Shown here: positions 1-8,702 of the stretch, piece by piece
Position numbering within the stretch: position 1 is the stretch's first letter
How the letters are laid out: every line of letters starts with the position of its first letter
Assembly (NCBI GenBank): GCA_018266685.1
Contig: JAFDZY010000446.1
Coordinates: 1-58,771, forward strand
DNA length: 58,771 bases
Direction of reading: 5' to 3'
Source of the DNA: Bacteroidota bacterium
GTDB taxonomy: Bacteria; Bacteroidota; Bacteroidia; Flavobacteriales_F; PHOS-HE28
Translations under genes and position numbers: made by a program
The notes under the pieces: model-generated
Seen by the model: only the letters and a program-made list of their open reading frames with translations
Told to the model about the DNA's origin: nothing
Databases searched by the model: none

Positions 1-2510
1 CAGCTGCCGCATTTTTTTCATTTGCCCAGGCCCAACCACTGATCCAATGGCAGAAGAGCCTTGGTGGCACCGCCGCTGACAACGCCAACACCGTGCGGCA
101 AACCTCGGATGGCGGTTACATCATGGCAGGAAACACCTATTCCACCAACGGTGATGTTGCGGGCAATCACGGGGGGGCGGACGTGTGGCTGGTAAAGCTG
201 AGTTCCTCCGGCAGCATTGCTTGGCAGAAGGCCATGGGCGGAACGGGCGATGACCTGGGCTATGATGTCCGCCAAACTGCTGACGGTGGGTACATTGTTG
301 CCGGCTACACCGGTTCCAACAACGGCGATGTTACCGGCTACCACGGCAACCGTGATGGATGGGTGGTGAAGCTGGACGCCACTGGCACCATTCAATGGCA
401 GAAAAGCCTGGGTGGATCAGGATATGACGAGTTGTATTCCGTGGTGCAAACTTCCGATGGCGGCTATGCCGTTACCGGATATACCGGTTCCACCAACGGC
501 GATGTGAGCGGCAACCACGGCACCTACGACGGCTGGGTGGTGAAACTGGACAATACCGGCACCATTCAATGGCAGAAGTGCATCGGGGGCACAGTGGCCG
601 ACTACGGATATTCCATCAGGCAAACCACTGATGGCGGGTACATCGTGGCCGCCAACACAAAATCCAACAATGGGGACGTGAGCGGCAACCATGGTGGCGA
701 TGAAGTGTGGATGGTGAAATTGGACAACACGGGATCGATCCAATGGCAAAAGTGCTTGGGCGGAACTGCTGCGGACTTTGCCTATTCCGCCGAACAAACC
801 ATGGACGGCGGCTACGTAATGGCCGGCACAACCGCATCCACCAACGGGGATGTGAGCGGTAAACACGGGGGACAGGATGCCTGGGTGGTAAAGCTGGACA
901 ATACGGGCAGCTTAACGTGGCAAAAGTGCTTAGGCGGGTCCAGCGTGGATGCGGGCTACTACATCCGGCAACTGTCCGGTGGAGGCTATGCAATGTCCGG
1001 CACCACCAAATCCAACGATGGAGATGTGGCCGGCAACCATGGCAACGATGATGCGTGGTTAGTGAACATTGGCAGCACCGGCGCCGTGCAATGGCAAAAG
1101 TGCATGGGGGGAACCGCAGCCGACGGGATCTATGCCCTGGACCTGACCACTGACAGCTACTACGTTGTGGCAGGCAGCGCCGCTTCCACCAACGGCGATG
1201 TAACCGGCAACCACGGCGGTGGTGATGCCTGGGTGGTGAAATTGGGCTGCGGCAACGAAGTAGTGGTGAACATCACCGCCGATGCCAACCCTGCCCAATT
1301 GAGCTGGGAGATCCGAGACAGCGGCCTTTCCCTTCTTGCCTCCGGAGCACCCACCAATGCCAATGCCTTGAACAGCACCACGGTGTGCTTGGAGGCCTTC
1401 CCAAGCAATGCGTTCTACAACTTCAAGCTCATGGACAGCTTTGGTGACGGCATTACCAACGGCGGCTGGGAATTGCGCAGCACCACGGGCAAGCTGATCC
1501 TGAAGGACACCTTCACAAGCGGCAGCCAATCACCTTCCGCCACACCGGCCAGTCCTGGCTATGGTACCGCGCACAGCTTCAGCCTGCCCTTGGGCACCGC
1601 CAACATAGCGGCCACGGAGTGCGGCATCTTCACCAACCTGCCCGGCAACAAGGTGTACTGCAACAAGGTGACCGGCGCCACGCAGTACCAGTTTGAGTTC
1701 AGCGACCCGGACGCTGGCTTCCTCCGCCGCATTGTGCGCACCATCAACTATGTCCATTTCTGGGACATGGTGAGCAACCCGCTGGTGCCCGGTGTACACT
1801 ACTTCTCCCGCGTGCGCAGCAATGTGGCCGGTCCGCTCACCAGTGCCCACTGGGGCAGTGGTTGTGAAACGGGCCTTGCCCCAACGGTACCGTGCAGCGG
1901 CTTGATCCCCGCGCCGAACTACGGCCATAGCTGCAACGAAACCCGCGCCTTCAACCCGCCCACGAACAACAGCTTCATTTACGCCACTCCGGTGCCCGGC
2001 GCATCCGAGTACCAGTTCCGCATTTACAACACCAGTGAGGGCTATGACGAAACATTCGTGCGCAGCACGTACATCCTGCAGCTGAAGTGGAACAACATGG
2101 TTGCCCCCCCGCTGGTGAACGGCTCCACTTACAATGTGGAGATCAACGTGAAGCTGGGGGGCGTGTACAGCGGCTTCTGCCCCAGCAGCTGCACCATCAC
2201 CATCAACAATCCGCCCAGCTTTGCGCGCATGGCGCAGACCGCAGCCTTCGAATCCACGCTCTGGCCCAACCCCGTGCGTGACGGGCAAGTGCATCTCGAC
2301 CTCGGCGGCCTTGGGAACGGGGAGCAGTACATCACTGTGGATGTAGTTGACCTGGCCGGCCAGCAGGTGTGGATGCATGCGTTCGGCAACAGCGGTGACC
2401 GCTTCAGCACTACGCTCCAATTGCCCGGTGACCTGGCCGCCGGCACATACATGGTGAACATCAATGCCAACGGCGTGAAGCTCGTGAAGCGCCTCAGCAT
2501 TGTCCGATAG
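1..2510 (+). CDS. Secreted repeat protein with T9SS type A sorting domain (5' partial)
   Basis: The frame is open from the first full codon at position 3, and the first residues (AAAFFSFAQAQ) look like the end of a signal peptide, so the start lies just outside the window. The N-terminal half holds seven repeats of about 54 residues built on GGYIVAG, then NGDVSGNHGG, then WVVKLD and IQWQK. The middle carries cysteine-containing stretches of unknown function. The last ~85 residues form a T9SS type A sorting domain (LWPNPVRDG near its start, ending KRLSIVR), the signal by which Bacteroidota send proteins across the outer membrane and anchor them on the surface. The Asp/Gly/His-rich repeats resemble delta-60/beta-propeller-like repeats of large surface proteins; the ligand is unknown. 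A hairpin terminator follows. Confidence 0.88.
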   Translation, partial: AAAFFSFAQAQPLIQWQKSLGGTAADNANTVRQTSDGGYIMAGNTYSTNGDVAGNHGGADVWLVKLSSSGSIAWQKAMGGTGDDLGYDVRQTADGGYIVAGYTGSNNGDVTGYHGNRDGWVVKLDATGTIQWQKSLGGSGYDELYSVVQTSDGGYAVTGYTGSTNGDVSGNHGTYDGWVVKLDNTGTIQWQKCIGGTVADYGYSIRQTTDGGYIVAANTKSNNGDVSGNHGGDEVWMVKLDNTGSIQWQKCLGGTAADFAYSAEQTMDGGYVMAGTTASTNGDVSGKHGGQDAWVVKLDNTGSLTWQKCLGGSSVDAGYYIRQLSGGGYAMSGTTKSNDGDVAGNHGNDDAWLVNIGSTGAVQWQKCMGGTAADGIYALDLTTDSYYVVAGSAASTNGDVTGNHGGGDAWVVKLGCGNEVVVNITADANPAQLSWEIRDSGLSLLASGAPTNANALNSTTVCLEAFPSNAFYNFKLMDSFGDGITNGGWELRSTTGKLILKDTFTSGSQSPSATPASPGYGTAHSFSLPLGTANIAATECGIFTNLPGNKVYCNKVTGATQYQFEFSDPDAGFLRRIVRTINYVHFWDMVSNPLVPGVHYFSRVRSNVAGPLTSAHWGSGCETGLAPTVPCSGLIPAPNYGHSCNETRAFNPPTNNSFIYATPVPGASEYQFRIYNTSEGYDETFVRSTYILQLKWNNMVAPPLVNGSTYNVEINVKLGGVYSGFCPSSCTITINNPPSFARMAQTAAFESTLWPNPVRDGQVHLDLGGLGNGEQYITVDVVDLAGQQVWMHAFGNSGDRFSTTLQLPGDLAAGTYMVNINANGVKLVKRLSIVR

Positions 2511-2538
2511 CCCCGGAACGATCGGCGATCACAACGGC

Positions 2539-2566
2539 GAAAGCCCTCCGGCAACGGGGGGCTTTC
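2539..2566 (+). terminator. Hairpin terminator after the T9SS gene
   Basis: GAAAGCCC pairs with GGGCTTTC across a short GC-rich loop, beginning 28 bp after the stop codon. No long T-run follows, so a rho-independent role is likely but not certain. Confidence 0.5.
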
Positions 2567-2678
2567 GTGTTCAGATACAGGCCGAAACGACGGGCAAAAG
2601 AGAGGGGACAGCCCGCATATCATGCGATATGGGCTTCACTGTCCATGCAAGTTCCGTGGAACTCATCCATCCTGTGCG

Positions 2679-2686
2679 TACCTTCG
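2679..2686 (+). promoter_or_regulatory. Candidate -7 box of the cold-shock gene
   Basis: TACCTTCG matches TAnnTTTG with one change (T to C) that recurs at other promoters in this window. It would give a leader of about 90 nt, a length often seen for cold-shock genes. No clear -33 TTG was found at ideal spacing. Confidence 0.35.
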
Positions 2687-2781
2687 CGAACCTGCATTCA
2701 AAGAAGCCCGGATCCAGCATTGATGCCATTGAGGTGTCCCTCCTGCTTGAGCCCCGCGGCCCAACACGCGCAGGAACACAC

Positions 2782-3216
2782 ATGGCAACATTCGAAAAAA
2801 GGGAAAAAGAAAAGAAGAAACAGCAGAAGCGGTTGGAGAAGCAGCGCAAGAAGGAAGAGCGCAAGGCGAGCTCCGGCAGTGGTGACCTGGATTCCATGAT
2901 GGCCTACGTGGATGAGAACGGCATGCTCACTGACACTCCGCCAGACCCCGCCAAGCGTGTGGAGATCGATGCGTCGGAGATCGTGCTGGGCGTGCCCCGA
3001 CGGGAGGAAGAGGCCGTGGACCCCATGCATACGGGCCGCGTGGATTTCTTCGATACGGGCAAAGGATTCGGGTTCATCAATGAAGATGGCGGCCGCGACC
3101 GCTACTTCTTCCACATCAGCGGCGTGCTGGAAGAAGTCCGCGAAGGTGAAAAGGTGAGCTACGAACTGGAGCGCGGGCCCAAGGGCATGAACGCGGTCCG
3201 GGTACGGAAAGCTTGA
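2782..3216 (+). CDS. Cold-shock-domain RNA/DNA-binding protein with basic N-terminal extension
   Basis: A 144-residue protein. Residues 1-30 are almost all Lys, Arg, Glu and Gln, predicting a charged helix or coiled coil. A linker leads to a C-terminal cold-shock domain (about 82-144) with the RNP1-like KGFGFI and RNP2-like RYFFHIS nucleic-acid-binding motifs. Proteins of this type bind single-stranded RNA or DNA and act as RNA chaperones in the cytoplasm. The frame is open further upstream, but the ATG at 2782 is preceded by AGGA and begins the natural MATFEKREK sequence, so it was chosen. The basic extension is common in Bacteroidota paralogues and distinguishes this protein from the ~67-residue CspA type. 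Confidence 0.85.
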   Translation: MATFEKREKEKKKQQKRLEKQRKKEERKASSGSGDLDSMMAYVDENGMLTDTPPDPAKRVEIDASEIVLGVPRREEEAVDPMHTGRVDFFDTGKGFGFINEDGGRDRYFFHISGVLEEVREGEKVSYELERGPKGMNAVRVRKA

Positions 3217-3235
3217 CCGCCTTCCCCCAGCGGAC

Positions 3236-3610
3236 ATGACCACTGCCCTGCAGATCATTCTTGGCCTGATCGCCATCATCTGCCTGCTGGGCGGGTTCAA
3301 TTTGCTGAACAAGGGGGCCATGGCCTTTTTACCACAGGAACACGCCCCGGCACAAATGCTGGACAATTTGCTCCGCTTCACCAGCGGCATTTATTTTAGC
3401 ATGGGGTTCCTACTGGCCTGGGTGATCGCAACCATTGGCCAGCACCATACGCTGCTGTATTTCCTGGGCTTCATTGTGGCCATGGCAGGCTTGGGGCGCG
3501 CATGGTCCATCGCCAAGGTGGGCTGTCCCAGCGCTTACATCAGGTCCATGATGTGGCTGGAGATCGCGATGGGCGCCGCCATCCTTGTGCTGCAATACTT
3601 GCGTGGCTAA
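3236..3610 (+). CDS. DUF4345 family membrane protein
   Basis: A 124-residue protein with four predicted membrane helices. The first (residues 4-21) is followed by a conserved loop and by GLGRAWSIAKVGCPS, a pattern typical of the DUF4345 family, of unknown function. It starts 20 bp after the cold-shock gene and ends 20 bp before the next gene, so the three may be co-transcribed. The whole of the family length is present. Confidence 0.75.
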   Translation: MTTALQIILGLIAIICLLGGFNLLNKGAMAFLPQEHAPAQMLDNLLRFTSGIYFSMGFLLAWVIATIGQHHTLLYFLGFIVAMAGLGRAWSIAKVGCPSAYIRSMMWLEIAMGAAILVLQYLRG

Positions 3611-3630
3611 GCCAAACCGGACCAGGGCAC

Positions 3631-4521
3631 ATGAACCTCGTTTCAATTGCCACCCTGCGCCGCATCCAGACACTTGCCGCCGTGCTCCTTTCTTTCATGG
3701 CTGCGGGCCTTCATGCCCAAGGCACCTTGTCCAAACCACTTTCCGTTCTTGATCTTCCCGTTGAACTGCGCGAGATCAGCGGACTAACGGAGATCGACGA
3801 CCACACCGTGGCCTGCCTGCAGGATGAAGCAGCTACGCTTTACCTGGTGAACCTGTCCGACGGCCGGATCGTGGAACGCCATCCCTTCGGCCCGCCGGGC
3901 GACATGGAAGGACTCACCCGCGTGGGCAATGACCTCTTCGCCCTGCGCAGCGACGGCTTGATCTACCGCATCACCCAGCACGGAGACCGCTATGTGGCCG
4001 TGGACAGCTTCAACCTGATGCTGGCCCATCGCAACATCGAAGGGCTGGGGTACGATCCGGTGGACAACCGCGTGCTTGTGGCCCCGAAGGACAACCTGAA
4101 GGGCGGGCCCGATTTGCGCGATAAGAGGGAGGTCTTCGCCTTCGACCCCATAACGTTTGCGTTGCAACTTCGGCCGGCACTGACTTTTTCCGTCAAGCAG
4201 ATACTCCGGGCCGCCAAAGCCGCTGGTGTGGACATCCCCCTGCGCACCACCGACCAAGGCAAGCAGGTGCCCCGGATCAAGTTCCGTATGTCCTCCGTCG
4301 CCGTGGAGCCTGCCACGGGCCATTACTTCATCCTTTCCGCCGTGGACCAAACCCTGCTGGTACTGGACCGCAACGGTGGATACAAGGCGCTCTATTTGCT
4401 GGATGAGGGCCTGCTGCCAAAACCGGAGGGCATCACGTTTCTTCCGGACGGCGATCTCTTGATCTCCACGGAAGGCAAGGAAAGCAAGCCGCGGATCGTG
4501 CGCTTCCGGATGGCACATTGA
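3631..4521 (+). CDS. Secreted SdiA-regulated-domain (beta-propeller-like) protein
   Basis: A 296-residue protein with a signal peptide (hydrophobic residues ~14-28, cleavage near LHAQG). The body has regularly spaced propeller-like strands: LREISGLTEID, GDMEGLTRVG, NIEGLGYDP, MSSVAVEP, KPEGITFLPDG. This spacing of GL/EGL motifs matches the SdiA-regulated (YjiK-like) family of periplasmic or surface proteins, whose role is unknown. The ATG at 3631 was chosen because upstream in-frame codons overlap DUF4345 and do not encode a signal peptide. The protein ends cleanly after the last blade, with no sorting domain. Confidence 0.72.
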   Translation: MNLVSIATLRRIQTLAAVLLSFMAAGLHAQGTLSKPLSVLDLPVELREISGLTEIDDHTVACLQDEAATLYLVNLSDGRIVERHPFGPPGDMEGLTRVGNDLFALRSDGLIYRITQHGDRYVAVDSFNLMLAHRNIEGLGYDPVDNRVLVAPKDNLKGGPDLRDKREVFAFDPITFALQLRPALTFSVKQILRAAKAAGVDIPLRTTDQGKQVPRIKFRMSSVAVEPATGHYFILSAVDQTLLVLDRNGGYKALYLLDEGLLPKPEGITFLPDGDLLISTEGKESKPRIVRFRMAH

Positions 4522-4681
4522 CCATGGATGCACGGATTGCATTCCCACCAATTGCCCGGTCAGCGCCGACCCGGCCTAAATTCGCGCGGCAACCTTTTAC
4601 CCGCTTCACCTGCCGTAACCGGCACCGCAGCACATATCCACCCGGTGTGAACCATTGCATCCAAGGATTGACTGAATACCA

Positions 4682-6310
4682 ATGGACATCGAATTCAACA
4701 AGAACGAAGACCACAACAAGCTCGCCGTCTCCGAGCTGCACAAGCGCTTGGTAAAGGTGTACCAGGGCGGCGGCGAGAAGCACATCGCCAAGCACAAGGC
4801 CAAGGGCAAGATGACCGCCCGCGAGCGCATCGACGCCCTGCTCGACCCAAAGAGCCCGCGCATTGAGATCGGCGCCTTTGCCGCCGACGGCATGTACAAG
4901 GAATACGGCGGGGCCCCCAGCGCCGGCGTGGTGGTAGTGATCGGCTACGTGAGCAAGCGCCAGTGCATCGTGGTGGCGAACGACGCCACCGTGAAGGCCG
5001 GTGCGTGGTTCCCCATGACGGGCAAGAAGAACCTGCGCGCCCAGGAGATCGCCATGGAGAACCGCCTGCCCATCATCTACTTGGTGGACAGCGCGGGCGT
5101 CTTCCTGCCCATGCAGGACGAGATCTTCCCCGACAAGGAGCACTTCGGAAGGATCTTTCGCAACAACGCGGTGATGAGCTCCATGGGCATCACGCAGATC
5201 GCCGCCGTGATGGGCAGCTGCGTGGCGGGCGGCGCCTACCTGCCCATCATGAGCGACGAGGCCCTGATCGTGGAGAAGACCGGCAGCATTTTCTTAGCCG
5301 GCAGCTACTTGGTGAAGGCCGCCATCGGTGAGGACATCGACAACGAAACCCTCGGCGGCGCCACCACGCACAGCCAGATCAGCGGGGTGACCGATTACCA
5401 GTGCAAGGACGATGCGGACTGCCTGAAGAAGATCCGCGCCATCATGGACAAGCTCGGCAAGCCCAAGGATGCCGGCTTCAGTCGCGAGAAGCCCGCCCCT
5501 CCGAAGGAAGACCCGAAGGAGATCTACGGCATCCTGCCCGACCAGCGCGCCAAGCCCTACGACATGCGCGAGCTGATCAAGCGCTTGGTGGACGGCAGCG
5601 AATTCACCGAATACAAGGAAGGCTACGGCCAGAGCATCCTCACCGCCTACGCCCGCATCGACGGCTGGGCCGTGGGCATCGTGGCCAACCAAAGGAAGGT
5701 GGTGAAGAGCAAGAAAGGTGAGATGCAGTTCGGCGGCGTGATCTACAGCGACAGCGCCGACAAGGCCACGCGCTTCATCGCCAACTGCAACCAGAAGAAC
5801 ATCCCGCTGGTCTTTCTGCAGGACGTCACCGGCTTCATGGTCGGCAGCCGCAGCGAGCACGGCGGCATCATCAAGGACGGCGCGAAATTAGTGAACGCCG
5901 TGAGCAACAGCGTGGTGCCCAAGTTCACCGTGGTGGTGGGCAACAGCTACGGCGCCGGCAACTACGCCATGTGCGGCAAGGCCTACGACCCGCGCCTCAT
6001 CGTGGGCTGGCCCAGCGCCAACGTGGCCGTCATGGGCGGCGACCAAGCGGCAAAAGTGTTGTTGCAGATCGAAGTGGCCGCGCTGAAAGGCCGCGGCGAG
6101 GAGATCACGAAAGAGCGAGAGGAAGAGATCCTGGGCCGCATACGCAAGAAATATGAGGACAGCACCAGCCCGTATTACGCGGCGGCAAGGCTGTGGCTGG
6201 ATGCGATCATCGATCCGTTGGATACGAGGACGTGGATTTCGATGGGGATCGAGGCGGCACAGCAAGCACCGGCGGAGAGGGCGTTCAATATGGGGGTGTT
6301 GCAAACGTGA
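4682..6310 (+). CDS. Acyl-CoA carboxylase carboxyltransferase (beta) subunit, MccB/PccB type
   Basis: A 542-residue biotin-dependent carboxyltransferase that moves the carboxyl group from carboxybiotin to an acyl-CoA. The two crotonase-like halves are visible: VANDATVKAGAWFP in the first, the oxyanion-type GSCVAGGAYLP near residue 178, GNSYGAGNYAMCG near 420 and PSANVAVMGG near 444 in the second. Length and motifs fit methylcrotonyl-CoA carboxylase beta best; propionyl-CoA carboxylase beta is the alternative. The biotin-carboxylase alpha subunit is not in the window. The last 207 bp are present again downstream twice (6852-7058 and 9394-9520), so this 3' end is a duplication or insertion point. 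A TAAATTCG box lies at 4576-4583, about 100 bp before the ATG. Confidence 0.93.
   Translation: MDIEFNKNEDHNKLAVSELHKRLVKVYQGGGEKHIAKHKAKGKMTARERIDALLDPKSPRIEIGAFAADGMYKEYGGAPSAGVVVVIGYVSKRQCIVVANDATVKAGAWFPMTGKKNLRAQEIAMENRLPIIYLVDSAGVFLPMQDEIFPDKEHFGRIFRNNAVMSSMGITQIAAVMGSCVAGGAYLPIMSDEALIVEKTGSIFLAGSYLVKAAIGEDIDNETLGGATTHSQISGVTDYQCKDDADCLKKIRAIMDKLGKPKDAGFSREKPAPPKEDPKEIYGILPDQRAKPYDMRELIKRLVDGSEFTEYKEGYGQSILTAYARIDGWAVGIVANQRKVVKSKKGEMQFGGVIYSDSADKATRFIANCNQKNIPLVFLQDVTGFMVGSRSEHGGIIKDGAKLVNAVSNSVVPKFTVVVGNSYGAGNYAMCGKAYDPRLIVGWPSANVAVMGGDQAAKVLLQIEVAALKGRGEEITKEREEEILGRIRKKYEDSTSPYYAAARLWLDAIIDPLDTRTWISMGIEAAQQAPAERAFNMGVLQT
6104..6310 (+). repeat. Carboxylase 3'-end repeat, copy 1 (in the functional gene)
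   Basis: This is the terminal 207 bp (with stop codon) of the carboxylase gene. It aligns without gaps to 6852-7058; by hand count about 20 positions differ, and most changed codons are synonymous. A decayed third copy lies at 9394-9520. Confidence 0.9.
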
Positions 6311-6795
6311 TTATTCGACAACGCAGCGGTATTGGTATCGGGTGCTTCATGGGTGCCCTTCTTTTGCTGATTGCGTTTATGATCGCTTCATTCTCTGAAG
6401 CCGGAAAGGCAACTTGGATTGGGATCATGTTATCTGGATTTGGACTATCCATCATGTTCGTGCATCCTCGAATAGAACTAGACTTCGTGAAGAACCGATT
6501 TCGCACGTACATGCTGTTCGCAACGGCAACCGATTTCAAGGAAATACCAAAGCTGGACCGGATCCAGGTCAGGGACATCACGTACAAAGGAGGCCGTACA
6601 TCGAGCATACCAGGTTCTTGGGGCGATACTTATTCCTATGAGGTATTCCTGATGTCGGTCGCCAACGAAAAGCTCGTGGTTTGTGAACGTCCGAGTAAAG
6701 CGGCGATTAGGGAAATCGTAGGTGAATTGAATAGAGCGACTGGCCTGCCTATAAGAGATGTGACTAAAGAGCAGGTCCTCAACGAAATGAAATGA
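6307..6795 (+). CDS. Two-TM membrane protein of unknown function, cassette A
   Basis: About 162 residues if translation starts at the GTG at 6307, which overlaps the carboxylase stop codon (GTGA). This start keeps the whole hydrophobic N-terminus: two membrane helices at about residues 8-28 (GIGCFMGALLLLIAF) and 32-52, then a soluble domain of ~105 residues resembling bacterial PH-like membrane proteins (inference only). The gene is visibly AT-richer than the flanking carboxylase and lies between two copies of the carboxylase 3' end. That suggests it arrived as a cassette. No homologue was recognised with certainty. Confidence 0.65.
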   Translation: MIIRQRSGIGIGCFMGALLLLIAFMIASFSEAGKATWIGIMLSGFGLSIMFVHPRIELDFVKNRFRTYMLFATATDFKEIPKLDRIQVRDITYKGGRTSSIPGSWGDTYSYEVFLMSVANEKLVVCERPSKAAIREIVGELNRATGLPIRDVTKEQVLNEMK

Positions 6796-6851
6796 CGCGC
6801 AGCGTTGGCAAGGAGTGAGAAGCCAGCCGTATTCTTCAGTCCGGGGTAGTG

Positions 6852-7058
6852 ACCACCAAGGAGCGCGAGGAAGAGATCCTGGGCCGCATCCGCAAGAAGT
6901 ATGAGGACAGCACCAGCCCGTACTATGCGGCGGCCCGGTTATGGCTGGATGCGATCATCGATCCGTTGGAGACGAGGACGTGGATTTCGATGGGGATTGA
7001 AGCGGCGCAGCAGGCACCGGCGGAGAGGGAGTTCAATATAGGGGTGTTGCAGACGTGA
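6852..7058 (+). pseudogene. Carboxylase 3'-end repeat, copy 2 (full-length displaced tail)
   Basis: Translates to a 69-residue tail identical to the carboxylase C-terminus except for four residues (I/T, D/E, A/E, M/I) and ends at the same stop codon. It is preceded by a TAG stop and has no start codon of its own apart from a GTG at 6849, so it is not a credible gene. The excess of synonymous differences shows that this copy evolved as part of a working carboxylase gene before it was separated from its 5' portion. Confidence 0.85.
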
Positions 7059-7086
7059 CCCATCCTGAGCGGTGCCGAAGGATGGG
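7059..7086 (+). repeat. Hairpin CCCATCCT / AGGATGGG directly after copy 2
   Basis: Perfect 8-bp inverted repeat starting at the base after the copy 2 stop codon. Its loop contains GAGCGGTGCCGA, close to the CTGAGCGGAGCCGAAGG palindrome at 44625-44652. A related CCCTTCGGCTCCGCT segment follows near 7100. Could be a terminator or a dispersed repetitive element. Confidence 0.5.
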
Positions 7087-7220
7087 CGTGTCCCCTCGCA
7101 CCCTTCGGCTCCGCTGTGCTTCGCTCAGGGCCTTCGAGGTCCGGCTTTCCGCTGCAAGTCCTCGCTCGTTCCTCGCTGCGGGCTTTCCGCTTCAATCCGT
7201 CACGCGGAAGCCACAAAGAC

Positions 7221-8543
7221 CTAGTCCGGATACTCGTTCTGCGTCGTAGCAGCAACTCGCTCGTTGGTGAACCAGCCCCACTGCTTCTTAAGTCTCTCCA
7301 TCTTCAGTTCATGCTCTGCTGGGAATCGTCCCTCGTATCCCAACATAGCATACTGCCTTAGGACACTGGTTCGATCGGATGCAAGAATCATAATCAATCG
7401 ACTGTCCTTGTCGTACACCTTGTGATACCGATACATGTCGCAGATCAGCCCCAGCACGTCCCGCATAGAGTCATCATCATGAACTCCACCGAAGTGGACA
7501 AACACCATATCGTACCGCGCCAATGACATGAAGCGACGTCCGATGTAGTTCTCGTTTGTAGGGTGCTCCGACGCAAGAAATCCGAACAAGGACTGGGCGA
7601 GTTGTCGGCGATCAAAGCGCGTGAGGTAGCTCAACTCAAAGGCCATCCGCTCATTCTCGGGCTTCCCCAGGATCTCCGTTATCAACGCATCAACAAGACT
7701 GGTGAAACCATCAGCCTCCTTGCGCTTGATGAACTTCGGGTCCGCACACAGCCGATCCCATTCACCATCGTAGTCGATAACCATGCCCTTCGGGAAGGGG
7801 CTCACGAAATCCGCAGGCCAATTCCGATTGTTGCGCAGGAATGCAGACAGCAGGTCCAACTCATGACCAGTACAACTGAAGCGCCTGTGCGGCGAATCCT
7901 CCCGCTTAGGAAACTGGGTCTGGAATTGGGCATTCACCGCAGGTGTGTATAGGGCGTTCTTCCCTGGACTCAAGGTGAACTCTTTGTCGCTCATCCACTC
8001 CTGGCGCTTCGTCAAGTAGTCGACCAACTCTGGAATTGTATCCAGTTCATTGACAATACCATCGAAGGCCGACCGATCGAAAATGTGGACCAAGTTGCCA
8101 GCTTGATCGCGCTCGATAGCGTAGTAGAACAACACGGGCTCACCGAGGTTCAGGACAACGCGAAGGACTTTGCATTGGGCATAGTCCGGCAAGGTTACGG
8201 TCCGGCGTGCCCCCTGCTCGACTACAGTAAACGAAGGTGTTCGCAGCAGCTTCCGGTGGGCACCACTGATCTGCTCAATTCCCTTCTCGACCGTCTTGCG
8301 CTGGTGTCGAACGTAGTTCCCCTTGAACGCGTAGTTCTTAATCGAAAAGATGATGACAATCTCTCCCCACGCAATAAGCAGATCACAAAGCTCATGGTTC
8401 GGCTCATCGACCGGCAATGGGTTCACATGGCACCATCGGCTGAAATACTTCCTAGATGCGAGTTCATGGGCGTACTTCTCCGCTTCGGAACCCTTCAACT
8501 GGGTTTGCTGACCTCCTGGCATACCTGCAAAATTAACCGGCAT
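7221..8543 (-). CDS. Putative restriction-endonuclease-like protein, cassette B
   Basis: A 440-residue protein, not firmly recognised. The N-terminal ~110 residues contain KGSEAEKYAHELASRKYF, then ELCDLLIAWGEIVIIFSIKN. An acidic residue, then a beta-strand, then a (S/D/E)xK-type end (here SIK) resemble a PD-(D/E)XK nuclease core; related hypothetical proteins have IFSDK at this point (recalled, not checked). The remaining ~330 residues are predicted alpha/beta with no motif I can name. Codon use is visibly AT-richer than in neighbours. It sits next to a HEPN/MNT pair between two carboxylase-tail copies, which is a defence-island-like context. The first ATG (8543) was used; an ATG 21 bp further in, preceded by TAATTTTG, is an alternative. 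Confidence 0.6.
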   Translation of the reverse strand: MPVNFAGMPGGQQTQLKGSEAEKYAHELASRKYFSRWCHVNPLPVDEPNHELCDLLIAWGEIVIIFSIKNYAFKGNYVRHQRKTVEKGIEQISGAHRKLLRTPSFTVVEQGARRTVTLPDYAQCKVLRVVLNLGEPVLFYYAIERDQAGNLVHIFDRSAFDGIVNELDTIPELVDYLTKRQEWMSDKEFTLSPGKNALYTPAVNAQFQTQFPKREDSPHRRFSCTGHELDLLSAFLRNNRNWPADFVSPFPKGMVIDYDGEWDRLCADPKFIKRKEADGFTSLVDALITEILGKPENERMAFELSYLTRFDRRQLAQSLFGFLASEHPTNENYIGRRFMSLARYDMVFVHFGGVHDDDSMRDVLGLICDMYRYHKVYDKDSRLIMILASDRTSVLRQYAMLGYEGRFPAEHELKMERLKKQWGWFTNERVAATTQNEYPD

Positions 8544-8589
8544 TCTGGCTGTTTATAATCGCCCCGTCTTGCAACCGAACCGGTCCCCG

Positions 8590-8620
8590 CACTCGCCCGC
8601 GTTGCAAACGCGGACTAAGA
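8590..8620. repeat. REP-like palindrome, copy 1 (CACTCGCCCGCG head)
   Basis: The head CACTCGCCCGCG is followed by a hairpin (CGCGTT gca AACGCG) and GGACTA. The same head with other hairpins occurs at 9459 and 12077, giving a small dispersed family within 4 kb. Confidence 0.55.
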
Positions 8621-8702
8621 CCCCGGCGCACTTGTCGCACGCACATTGATGCTGTAGTGTGTGGTGAAGCCCGTGTTCTACGTACGCTGGCGGGGGAATT
8701 GA

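Noticed and set aside
6849-7058. Independent small gene starting at GTG 6849
   Set aside because: Its product is just the carboxylase C-terminus without an active domain; treated as a displaced gene tail.
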